From Bacilli bacterium (GTDB taxonomy: Bacteria; Bacillota_I; Bacilli_A; RFN20; UBA1709): a stretch of 12,160 nucleotides of DNA. A program made the translations under genes and the position numbers. Position 1 is the stretch's first letter; every line of letters begins with the position of its first letter. The stretch spans positions 1 through 12,160 of the forward strand of contig JAQUTO010000016.1 in assembly GCA_028694305.1 (NCBI GenBank), written 5' to 3'. The notes under the pieces were generated by a model. The model worked only from the letters and a program-made list of their open reading frames with translations, was not told the DNA's origin and searched no databases. Positions 6,744 through 11,922 of the stretch are shown piece after piece.

Positions 6744-7117
6744 ACCATTTCCTCGCTTTTCTTAATCTTAAAATGAGTTAAATCTTGACACCTTGATGGC
6801 TGCCCATCAGTAGTAAGAAAACTATGGGCAACTTTATCGTAAATTCTAAGATACCCAGCCACCTTGTCTGCCTTAATTATATACCTTTCACCTTCATAGA
6901 TAAACTTTACTCCCCCTTCAGTATAGGTTCGAATTGTTGCTTGATACTTTAAAACAATCTCATTTATATTGACTTTATTTTGTTCCCAAATGCTATTGTA
7001 TCGTTTCTCCCGTTCTTTACTAGCCTTGTATCTATAATAGTCCTTCTCATTTAATACTACCTCTTTATTAATATATTCTCGTGCATTATTAGAATAAATT
7101 GTTTTCGCATCTGCCAT
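6740..7117 (-). CDS. Unrecognised 125-aa protein of the small-gene unit
   Basis: The frame is open 21 codons further upstream, but the start is placed at the ATG at 7117: a very strong AAAGGAGGT (7124-7132) lies 6 nt before it, and the upstream part would overlap the DUF4417 coding end. The N-terminal half is charged and helical (KEREKRYNSIWEQNK, 34-48). The C-terminal half looks beta-rich: VKFIYEGERYIIKAD (70-84), GYLRIYD (88-94) and the terminal block THFKIKKSEEM (114-124). The last block reminds me of the ends of small phage- or toxin-associated domains, but I cannot assign it. The ribosome site is the best in the unit, so this may be its most highly expressed product. Confidence 0.7.
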   Translation of the reverse strand: MADAKTIYSNNAREYINKEVVLNEKDYYRYKASKEREKRYNSIWEQNKVNINEIVLKYQATIRTYTEGGVKFIYEGERYIIKADKVAGYLRIYDKVAHSFLTTDGQPSRCQDLTHFKIKKSEEMV

Positions 7118-7121
7118 ATTT

Positions 7122-7834
7122 TTACCTCCTTTGCCAGTTCTTTCTTCTAAAATCCTTGTAAACTTTATAATTAACCCCAACTATATCAAGTTGTTTTTCC
7201 AACCTCTTATCATGTTTCCCATAAATGATAATCATTTGAGGGTTTAAAGATAACACTTTATCAATATATCCAGAGAGACCTTCATTTGATGAAATGTTCT
7301 TGCAGCCCAAAAAACTAGAACACCATATTACATTCTTTGGTATATGAGCGAGATTGCCTATTGTTGCTGAATCTCCACATCGTGTATTCGGCATGACAAA
7401 AATTCCATTTTCTATAAGAATTGCCATATATAGTTGATTTAAAAGCATTAAGAAATCTTGCCAATCTTTATCCATACCCTCTGTTACTGTGATATCCATC
7501 TCCACAACACCACCATATTTTTTTAATTCCGGGATATCGTGCAATACTGAAGATAATCGCCTATATAATAAATAATCCCTACAAAAAAACATATAACCAC
7601 TTTATTCTTTGATGGAATCATCCAATTATTGCGTTTTGGATAAGGAATAATATCATTTGGCATTGTCTTAAGAAAAAAGGTTTGTTTATTAGTAAAATCC
7701 GGAAACCCATTTGACAAAAAAGACCAGCCATGGTTAAGTAAATAGTTTGAGTACTCATCGGCAGTAATAATTAAATCAAACAACGACCTTATTTTTGTAC
7801 CACTTAATAATTCGTCATCTTTAATTGTTTTCAA
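7122..7834 (-). pseudogene. DUF4417-family protein split by a -1 frameshift at a T7 run
   Basis: Two overlapping frames together read as one DUF4417 protein of about 237 aa. The first frame runs from 7834 to 7523 and the second covers 7592 to 7122. The first part ends its homology with WMIPSKNKVVICFF. The second continues with FFCRDYLLYRRLSSVLHD, then IENGIFVMPNTRCGD, a GCKN block and NPQMIIIYGKHDKRLEK, which follow the usual DUF4417 order. They join at seven T residues (complement of 7583-7589) read as T-TTT-TTT, a classic -1 slippery heptamer. Without slippage the product stops at 7523. The start chosen is TTG at 7834, 6 nt after GAGAGGTG; a GTG at 7843 would itself be inside that ribosome site. 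DUF4417 proteins are common in phages and islands and have no established function. It could be a programmed frameshift, a recent mutation or a homopolymer error. Confidence 0.7.
7583..7589 (-). other. T7 slippery heptamer at the DUF4417 frame change
   Basis: In the upstream frame the codons are TGT-TTT-TTT-GTA, so the heptamer T-TTT-TTT lies exactly in the X-XXY-YYZ register needed for -1 slippage, giving ...CFF-CRDYLL. The downstream frame has an ATG overlapping the site but no ribosome-binding site. I see only a weak long-range GGGAT/ATCCC pairing downstream and no strong stimulatory hairpin. Confidence 0.55.
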
Positions 7835-7853
7835 TAAAAACACCTCTCTTTTC

Positions 7854-7882
7854 TTGAAAAAGAAGTGGCCTTATGATAAAAT
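7854..7882 (+). promoter_or_regulatory. Plus-strand promoter for a candidate small RNA
   Basis: TTGAAA (7854-7859), a 17-bp spacer ending in TGA, and TAAAAT (7877-7882): 5/6 in both boxes with an extended -10. No plus-strand gene follows for 600 bp, but a strong terminator does at 7917-7957. The start would be near 7889. Confidence 0.5.
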
Positions 7883-7909
7883 ATAAATACCGTTCATGTA
7901 TTTTATCAT
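7873..7909. repeat. 11-bp inverted repeat holding the -10 boxes of two facing promoters
   Basis: ATGATAAAATA (7873-7883) and TATTTTATCAT (7899-7909) are perfect reverse complements, centred on 7891. Each arm contains TGA-TAAAAT, an extended -10 box, one reading rightward and one leftward. The arms can also pair in RNA around a 15-base loop. The site may be a regulator-binding dyad, a hairpin, or both. Confidence 0.6.
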
Positions 7910-7927
7910 GAGCCCGTCATCATTCAA
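7900..7927 (-). promoter_or_regulatory. Minus-strand promoter for the DUF4417 unit
   Basis: On the minus strand TTGAAT (7922-7927), a 16-bp spacer ending in TGA, then TAAAAT (7900-7905). The start would be near 7893, about 59 nt before the TTG start at 7834, a longer leader than most genes in this window have. The -35 box lies within the plus-strand terminator stem. Confidence 0.5.
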
Positions 7928-7957
7928 GTTAGGCCTTGGATGATGATTTTTCTTTTT
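7917..7957 (+). terminator. Strong plus-strand intrinsic terminator
   Basis: TCATCATTCAAG (7917-7928) pairs with CTTGGATGATGA (7935-7946) over 12 bp, including one U-G pair, around the loop TTAGGC. The tail is TTTTTCTTTTT. On the minus strand the U-G pair becomes an A-C mismatch and there is no T-run after the stem, so the signal is oriented for a plus-strand transcript, although no plus-strand gene precedes it. Confidence 0.7.
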
Positions 7958-8330
7958 ATATTGGCTCTGCTCTACTAAAATCAAAAAACATCGCATTATC
8001 TTCTTCTAAATATTCGCCTGGGACCTTAAAACCTACGGCTTGATAATCGTTTGGTCCCCAATGAAGAAGCTTCTTCGTATACTCTCGATTATTCCATCTA
8101 ACATTCAGTGTTTGCTTTGACTTCGAAAATTTTTGAACCCCTTCCTCTTCAGTTCCGGCAACCTTGATAGCCAATTGCTTGTCTTGAGTTTTTTCCAAAA
8201 TAAGAACATACTCCGGATATTCAAGTTGCGACAAGACACTTTTATTAAATGAGATTCCATATTTCGATACAGTTAGATATGGTGAACCCACAACAAGTTG
8301 TACCCTTTTAAATCCATCCAATTTGCTCAT
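7956..8330 (-). CDS. Conserved hypothetical protein, 124 aa
   Basis: A small soluble protein whose overall pattern resembles a family I have seen in gut Bacillota but cannot name: an N-terminal GFKRVQLV (6-13), then GSPYLTVSKYGISFNKSV (15-32), a central strand YVLILEKTQDKQLAIKV (41-57), LNVRWNN (75-81) and a closing GEYLEEDNAMFFDFSRA (105-121). The alternating strands suggest a beta-barrel or AbrB-like fold, but no function is known to me. The frame is open to 8378, but the ATG at 8330 is chosen because GGAGGGG (8337-8343) sits 6 nt before it and the promoter at 8350-8358 would exclude a start further upstream. It is followed by the DUF4417 unit with separate promoter signals. Confidence 0.75.
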   Translation of the reverse strand: MSKLDGFKRVQLVVGSPYLTVSKYGISFNKSVLSQLEYPEYVLILEKTQDKQLAIKVAGTEEEGVQKFSKSKQTLNVRWNNREYTKKLLHWGPNDYQAVGFKVPGEYLEEDNAMFFDFSRAEPI

Positions 8331-8349
8331 AGTTATCCCCTCCATTTGT

Positions 8350-8358
8350 ATTATAGCA
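8350..8358 (-). promoter_or_regulatory. Extended -10 promoter of the 124-aa gene
   Basis: A perfect TGC-TATAAT on the minus strand. The predicted start (about 8343) coincides with the first base of the GGAGGGG ribosome site, giving a leader of only about 13 nt. No clear -35 is present; A/T-rich tracts at about 8379-8407 upstream could act as an UP element. Confidence 0.6.
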
Positions 8359-8409
8359 TACTTTTGGTTTACACTCACACATTTTATTGTTTTTTATTTT
8401 TTTATTATT

Positions 8410-8450
8410 GCACTTGATATTGTGCACTTGTAAACACTTGTTGTGAGGAA
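8410..8450. repeat. Three CACTTG repeats in the divergent intergenic region
   Basis: CACTTG occurs at 8411, 8425 and 8435 in the roughly 240-bp region between the divergent 124-aa and phosphoesterase genes. Together with the GTGCAC at 8423-8428 they could be binding sites for a regulator, but spacing is uneven (14 and 10 bp). The rest of the region is A/T tracts and the two promoters; no further gene is seen. Confidence 0.3.
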
Positions 8451-8506
8451 TCATACTTTTTTTCCTTTTTTTGTTATATTTAGTCTCTAAATTTAATGGT
8501 CTTATC

Positions 8507-8535
8507 TTGCAATCAAACATCAATAAAGGTAAAAT
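8507..8535 (+). promoter_or_regulatory. Promoter of the phosphoesterase gene
   Basis: TTGCAA (8507-8512), 17-bp spacer, TAAAAT (8530-8535). The start would be near 8542, about 31 nt before the ATG; AAAGGA (8558-8563) is the ribosome site. Confidence 0.55.
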
Positions 8536-8572
8536 ATATACATAATATTATCTTTTTAAAGGATGGCGCAGC

Positions 8573-9649
8573 ATGAGTCAAAACTATATCCAATACTTGA
8601 AAATACCTAAAAAGCGGAGAATCATTGTCCTCTCCGACATTCATGGTAACTACCAAGGTTTAGTAAAATTATTAAAGAAAGTTAATTATCAAAAAAGAGA
8701 TCTTTTATTCATTGATGGTGACATCGTAGAAAAAGGACCCGAATCTTTAAAGACATTAACCTTCTTAATGATGCTAGCAAAACACAATAATGTTTATTTT
8801 ACTCAAGGTAATTGTGATGAGTTATTCTCCCGTGATTTTAATGATCAAAGTGAACTAGAGACAATGTATAGTTATCTTTTTAAAATGCCTAATTCCTTAT
8901 GGTGGGAAATGTTTAAAATCTTAGATATCAAGATTAATTCAATAACTGATTTTAAAAATGCCATTCCTTTGGTTAAAGAACACTTTAAAGTCGAATTAGA
9001 CTTTTTAGAAAAACTTCCAACTATCATTGATACTCCTACCCTCTTGTTTGTCCATGGGGGCTTAGACAATACGGACATAAGTATAATTAATCCAAAGTTC
9101 TGTCGGAAGAATGATGCTTTTTTAGAATGTAATACTCTGGTCTTTCCAAAGTGGGTCATTGTCGGACATTGGCCGGTCTCAAACTATGGTAAAGGCATTA
9201 ATTGTAATCCAAGAGTCGATTCTAAACATCATGTCATTTCGGTTGATGGTGGTAATATGATTAAAAAGTTTGGTCAAATCAATGCTTTAATTATCTCAGG
9301 TATTGAAGCCTTTAAAATGGACTTTGTCTCATATGAAGATTCACCTACTATTACCATTGGTCATGATCAACCATCCACCCATAAACAAGTCCCAGTAAAT
9401 ATTGGCAATAATGAGATGATAATTCTAGAACCAAAAGGTGCTTTAACTAAAGTTAAGCAAAAGAGTTCTGGTTATGTCTTTACTATGCCTTCTTCGCGTC
9501 TTATTGAAAAAGATGGTATCTGGTATGCCATTGATTATACAGATTACTTACCTTCCCTTAAGAAAGGTGAAACTGTTTATTGTTATGAATATTATGATGG
9601 ACGTTATCTCGTTAAAAAAGATGGGATTGTCGGCTGGTATGAAGAATAA
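8573..9649 (+). CDS. Calcineurin-like metallophosphoesterase with C-terminal extension
   Basis: A 358-residue two-metal phosphoesterase. Motifs in order: SDIHGN (21-26) with Asp22 and His24, GDIVEKGP (49-56) with Asp50, QGNCDE (78-83) with Asn80, FVHGG (159-163) with His161 and VGHWPV (197-202) with His199. The usual GNHE histidine is Cys81, a variation also seen in bacterial relatives such as YfcE. The order suits PPP-type Ser/Thr phosphatases or bis-nucleoside-tetraphosphatases; the substrate is unknown. Residues about 275-358 form an extra C-terminal part with short beta strands (EMIILEPKGA, KDGIWYAID, DGRYLVKKDGIVGWYEE) that looks SH3-like and is not part of the catalytic fold. It is probably cytosolic, with no signal peptide. 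It has its own promoter, and a terminator follows at once. Confidence 0.88.
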   Translation: MSQNYIQYLKIPKKRRIIVLSDIHGNYQGLVKLLKKVNYQKRDLLFIDGDIVEKGPESLKTLTFLMMLAKHNNVYFTQGNCDELFSRDFNDQSELETMYSYLFKMPNSLWWEMFKILDIKINSITDFKNAIPLVKEHFKVELDFLEKLPTIIDTPTLLFVHGGLDNTDISIINPKFCRKNDAFLECNTLVFPKWVIVGHWPVSNYGKGINCNPRVDSKHHVISVDGGNMIKKFGQINALIISGIEAFKMDFVSYEDSPTITIGHDQPSTHKQVPVNIGNNEMIILEPKGALTKVKQKSSGYVFTMPSSRLIEKDGIWYAIDYTDYLPSLKKGETVYCYEYYDGRYLVKKDGIVGWYEE

Positions 9650-9675
9650 AAGAGACCTAGCGGTCTCTTTTTTTT
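9648..9675. terminator. Bidirectional terminator between convergent genes
   Basis: AGAGACC (9651-9657) and GGTCTCT (9662-9668) pair around TAGC, extended by A-T pairs outside. A seven-T run follows on the plus strand and a shorter TTTATT on the minus strand. It ends the phosphoesterase transcript and can serve the convergent ZIP gene, whose stop lies in the tail. Confidence 0.88.
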
Positions 9676-10474
9676 AACTTAAAACTATTTCTAAAACTAG
9701 CATGACAATGAACCCAATCATAAAGGCCCAAAGTCCTATATGTTCATTTTCACTTTGCCTGGATGTTGGTAATAGTTCATCAATAGTGACATAAATCATA
9801 GCTCCGGCTGCAAAAGCTAAAGCCCAAGGTAATAACTTACCTAAACTTGTTCCAATTAAGATAGCCAATACTCCTGCTATTGGTTCAACTACTCCGCTTA
9901 GAAATCCTAAGCCAAAGGCTTTAGATTTTTTAACTCCTTCGCCTAATAAAGGAATCGAGACTGCTGCCCCTTCAGGCACATTTTGAATAGCAATACCAAT
10001 GGCTAAAGCCAAAGCACTCGCCGCTAAGCCAGGTTCATTGCTGGATAAGGCTATTGCACAAGCAAACCCCACTGATAAACCTTCCGGAATATTATGAATG
10101 GTAACGGCTAAAACAAACTTGATTTGTTTAGTGAGATTGCTATTTTCTGGTCCTTCGCTCTTATTTTGTAAAGCATGTATATGGGGAACTACTTTATCCA
10201 AGATATATAACATCAAGCCACCTAGTAAAAAACCAACGATAACTGGTAAAACTGCCCAGTTTGCGTATAATTCTTTAGCTTGATTTATACTTGGAACAAG
10301 AAGTCCAAAAATGGCTGCTGCAATCATTATTCCTGACGCAAAGCCCAAGATTAAATCAGAAGCTTTAGGTGAGATTTTACGTTTAATGAATAAGACAAAA
10401 GATGCCCCTAAAGTAGTGGCGAAACATATTAGTCCTAAACAAATATAGGTAATTACTTTTGCATCTAAATTCAT
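9674..10474 (-). CDS. ZIP-family divalent metal transporter
   Basis: A 266-residue membrane protein with about eight hydrophobic segments. TM4 carries HNIPEGLSVG (127-136) and TM5 carries NVPEGAAVS (165-173), the metal-binding signature pair of ZIP (GufA/ZupT-type) transporters. His127, Asn128, Glu131, Asn165 and Glu168 are the expected ligands. The loop between TM3 and TM4 is histidine-poor (HIH, 98-100). Further acidic residues Glu197 and Glu233 lie in later segments. ZIPs bring Zn2+, Fe2+ or Mn2+ into the cytosol; selectivity cannot be read here. The start is an ATG after AAAGGA. The gene follows the small membrane protein by 24 bp, and a TATAAT overlapping that gene's stop codon probably gives it its own promoter. 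Confidence 0.93.
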   Translation of the reverse strand: MNLDAKVITYICLGLICFATTLGASFVLFIKRKISPKASDLILGFASGIMIAAAIFGLLVPSINQAKELYANWAVLPVIVGFLLGGLMLYILDKVVPHIHALQNKSEGPENSNLTKQIKFVLAVTIHNIPEGLSVGFACAIALSSNEPGLAASALALAIGIAIQNVPEGAAVSIPLLGEGVKKSKAFGLGFLSGVVEPIAGVLAILIGTSLGKLLPWALAFAAGAMIYVTIDELLPTSRQSENEHIGLWAFMIGFIVMLVLEIVLS

Positions 10475-10497
10475 CTTTTATTTTCCTTTAATGCCCT

Positions 10498-10526
10498 ATT
10501 ATAGCTTATTAATAGTTATTTGTCTT
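10498..10526 (-). promoter_or_regulatory. Promoter of the ZIP gene, overlapping the upstream stop codon
   Basis: AAGACA (10521-10526), 17-bp spacer and a perfect TATAAT (10498-10503) on the minus strand. The TAA stop of the small membrane protein (10499-10501) is part of the -10 box. The start would be near 10491, 17 nt before the ATG. Confidence 0.5.
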
Positions 10527-10753
10527 ATAAAGTGATTAAGAATAGTTGCACTTGAAGAAGAGGAACTAACACCAAAAACGCCATCAAAGAAAGCTTTAAC
10601 GCCTGCCCCAAAGCCTTCAGCAAGAGCTTCAGCCAAGATATAAACAAAAAGAATCATGATAACAAAAAAGATGATTATTAGCGCACCCAAAACAATACAA
10701 ATAGTCACAATAATCTTCTTTTTCTTACTCCAAGGTTTCTTTTCTTTCTTCAT
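10499..10753 (-). CDS. Small single-span membrane protein, 84 aa
   Basis: The N-terminus is strongly basic (KKEKKPWSKKKK, 2-13) and is followed by one long hydrophobic segment (about 14-42), so the protein is probably a membrane-anchored peptide with the N-terminus inside. The tail is rich in Gly/Ala (ALAEGFGAGVKAFFDGVFG) with an amphipathic character, then a Ser run (63-68). I do not recognise a family. GAGGGT lies 7 nt before the ATG, below an extended -10 box. It lies just upstream of the ZIP gene, but a separate promoter for that gene means a functional link is not implied. Confidence 0.75.
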   Translation of the reverse strand: MKKEKKPWSKKKKIIVTICIVLGALIIIFFVIMILFVYILAEALAEGFGAGVKAFFDGVFGVSSSSSSATILNHFIRQITINKL

Positions 10754-10778
10754 AACTATACCCTCAAATTACTTGCTA

Positions 10779-10787
10779 ATTATAACA
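10779..10787 (-). promoter_or_regulatory. Extended -10 promoter of the small membrane protein gene
   Basis: TGT-TATAAT on the minus strand, start near 10772, leader about 19 nt containing GAGGGT. No good -35 box. Confidence 0.55.
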
Positions 10788-10910
10788 TATATTGAGGACA
10801 GTTTGCTTGTGATGGCCAACTATTTTTTTAATATAAATCTAACGAGAAGCCTTGATCTAATAATGTCTCACTACAAAAAGCTACCATTCAAAGTAATGTA
10901 TTGCAGAAAT

Positions 10911-10974
10911 AAAGATCGGAATGTATTCCGTTCTCTTGCCAAAAATAACGAAAGACTGGAATGTAATCCGTTCT
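10911..10974. repeat. Two 24-bp imperfect direct repeats 40 bp apart
   Basis: The sequence AAAGAYYGGAATGTAWTCCG followed by TTCT occurs at 10911-10934 and 10951-10974, with three differences. Each copy contains a small dyad; the first is perfect (CGGAAT-GT-ATTCCG). They lie in the roughly 240-bp gene-free stretch 10754-10998, whose remainder (10788-10910) shows nothing I can name. They could be regulator sites or remnants of a dispersed repeat. Confidence 0.6.
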
Positions 10975-10993
10975 TTTGTGGGTTATTTTGTAA

Positions 10994-11020
10994 TAAAAAC
11001 AGGAAGAATTACCTTCCTGT
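10994..11020 (-). terminator. Intrinsic terminator of the CBS gene
   Basis: ACAGGAAG and CTTCCTGT (10999-11006 and 11013-11020) form a perfect 8-bp stem with a 6-base loop. On the minus strand it is followed directly by a T-rich tail and starts 3 bp after the CBS stop codon. Confidence 0.85.
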
Positions 11021-11023
11021 CTC

Positions 11024-11425
11024 CTATTTTTGATGTTGAGTTAAGTATTTAATTATATCTTGGCGAGTGACAATACCAATCATAATATTCCGATCGTCAA
11101 CGACTGGGGCGAAGTTTTGATGCTTAACGGCTTCTAATAACTCATCGATATCAGCATCAACTTTTACTACCTTATTATCATGATATCTTTTGATTTGATT
11201 AATTTGAATCTTTTCAGAATCTTCTAAATTGAACTCTTTCTTGGATTTAATGAACCATAAAATGTCACCTTCAGATAAGGTACCAACATAGTTCCCTTTT
11301 TTGTTAATGATTGGAATAGAAGTATAACGATGATACTCCATCTTTTCCATAACTTGACGTAGTGTAGCATTTTCATCAACTAAAATAACTTCATTTTTTG
11401 GTTTTAAAAAGAATAAAACATTCAT
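11024..11425 (-). CDS. Tandem CBS-domain protein, 133 aa
   Basis: A small protein made almost entirely of two CBS motifs (Bateman module), about residues 8-62 and 76-128. Typical elements are TLRQVMEKMEYHRYTSIPIINKKG (21-44), VGTLSEGDILWF (47-58), and in the second repeat VVKVDADIDELLE followed by APVVDDRNIMIGIVTRQDII. Such modules bind adenine nucleotides (AMP, ATP or, in some Bacillota, c-di-AMP or ppGpp). As a stand-alone unit it is probably a sensor that acts on a partner protein; none is indicated here. AAGGAG lies 9 nt before the ATG. It is 32 bp downstream of the GtrA-family gene, whose stop codon lies in a TATAAT. Confidence 0.9.
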   Translation of the reverse strand: MNVLFFLKPKNEVILVDENATLRQVMEKMEYHRYTSIPIINKKGNYVGTLSEGDILWFIKSKKEFNLEDSEKIQINQIKRYHDNKVVKVDADIDELLEAVKHQNFAPVVDDRNIMIGIVTRQDIIKYLTQHQK

Positions 11426-11456
11426 TTAATGTCACTCCTTGTTACACCCTAAAAGT

Positions 11457-11462
11457 ATTATA
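11457..11462 (-). promoter_or_regulatory. -10 box of the CBS gene overlapping the GtrA stop codon
   Basis: A perfect TATAAT on the minus strand; bases 11458-11460 are also the TAA stop of the GtrA gene. The start would be near 11450, giving a leader of about 25 nt. No clear -35 box, so read-through from the GtrA gene is also possible. Confidence 0.45.
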
Positions 11463-11874
11463 CCTTATTTTTATCTTTTCTGGTATTAATAGAATTTTTA
11501 AAAACAACATATCGCCACCATAAGAACTCAAGAATCATATTAATGACCATTGTTCCTAGTAAGACGACATATTCATTCCAACCAATTTTGGTTAAAGCAT
11601 CGCCCCACCAAGTAGAAAGTGGTGTGAAAGCACAATAGAATAGTAAGACTAAACACATCGCTTTAGGAATGTTATTCACACTTCTAAAGGTAAAACGCCG
11701 ATTAACGGTAAAGTTATAAATAACCGAACAAACCAAGGCAATTAAATAACTCGGCCAATATGGCCATTTAACAAGTTCTAAAAGAAGCGTAAAAACCAGG
11801 GTCTGAACTAACCCCGCGCTAATTGAGAATAAGACAAATTTAAAGAAGCGCCCGACTTCAGTTTTATTTTTCAT
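11458..11874 (-). CDS. GtrA-family membrane protein
   Basis: 138 residues from the chosen ATG, with four hydrophobic segments (about 10-33, 41-57, 69-86 and 101-125). YNFTVNRRFTF (53-63) between spans 2 and 3 and FLWWRYVVF (117-125) at the end are the hallmark positions of GtrA-like proteins. These are thought to help move undecaprenyl-linked sugars across the membrane for cell-wall or surface glycan decoration. No glycosyltransferase partner is in the window. The frame is open 8 codons further to a TTG, but the ATG at 11874 is preferred because a perfect TATAAT lies exactly 6 nt before it. This predicts an mRNA that starts at or next to the A of the ATG, and no ribosome site is visible. Confidence 0.88.
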   Translation of the reverse strand: MKNKTEVGRFFKFVLFSISAGLVQTLVFTLLLELVKWPYWPSYLIALVCSVIYNFTVNRRFTFRSVNNIPKAMCLVLLFYCAFTPLSTWWGDALTKIGWNEYVVLLGTMVINMILEFLWWRYVVFKNSINTRKDKNKV

Positions 11875-11880
11875 GAGCGC

Positions 11881-11889
11881 ATTATACCA
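11881..11889 (-). promoter_or_regulatory. Extended -10 promoter giving a leaderless GtrA mRNA
   Basis: TGG-TATAAT on the minus strand, followed by GCGCTC and then the ATG. Usual -10 to start spacing puts +1 at the ATG. The element lies right at the tail of the upstream gene's terminator. Confidence 0.55.
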
Positions 11890-11922
11890 TGAAAACAAAA
11901 GAAACGCTATCTGCGTTTCTTT
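11890..11922 (-). terminator. Intrinsic terminator of the thioesterase gene
   Basis: AAAGAAACGC and GCGTTTCTTT (11898-11907 and 11913-11922) form a 10-bp stem with loop TATCT. On the minus strand the tail reads TTTTGTTTTC. The stop codon of the gene (11907-11909) lies inside the hairpin. Confidence 0.85.

Larger units (their letters stand above)
7889..7957 (+). ncRNA. Candidate small RNA of about 65-70 nt
   Basis: This is predicted only from a promoter (7854-7882) and an intrinsic terminator (stem 7917-7946 plus T-rich tail) correctly spaced on the plus strand with no open frame between them. The 5' portion contains the right arm of the inverted repeat, and the 3' portion is the terminator hairpin. 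It lies between the DUF4417 unit and the 124-aa gene, antisense to the upstream region of the DUF4417 unit and ending at the stop codon of the 124-aa gene. No known RNA family is recognised. Confidence 0.4.

Noticed and set aside
8308..8523. A 71-aa minus-strand open frame overlapping the start of the 124-aa gene
   Set aside because: It is Lys/Asn-rich, translated from A/T-rich non-coding DNA, has no ribosome site and runs through the promoter of the 124-aa gene in another frame.
10656..11033. A 125-aa plus-strand open frame spanning the gap beside the CBS gene
   Set aside because: It begins antisense to the small membrane protein, has no ribosome site, and its end simply translates the two 24-bp repeats and the terminator.
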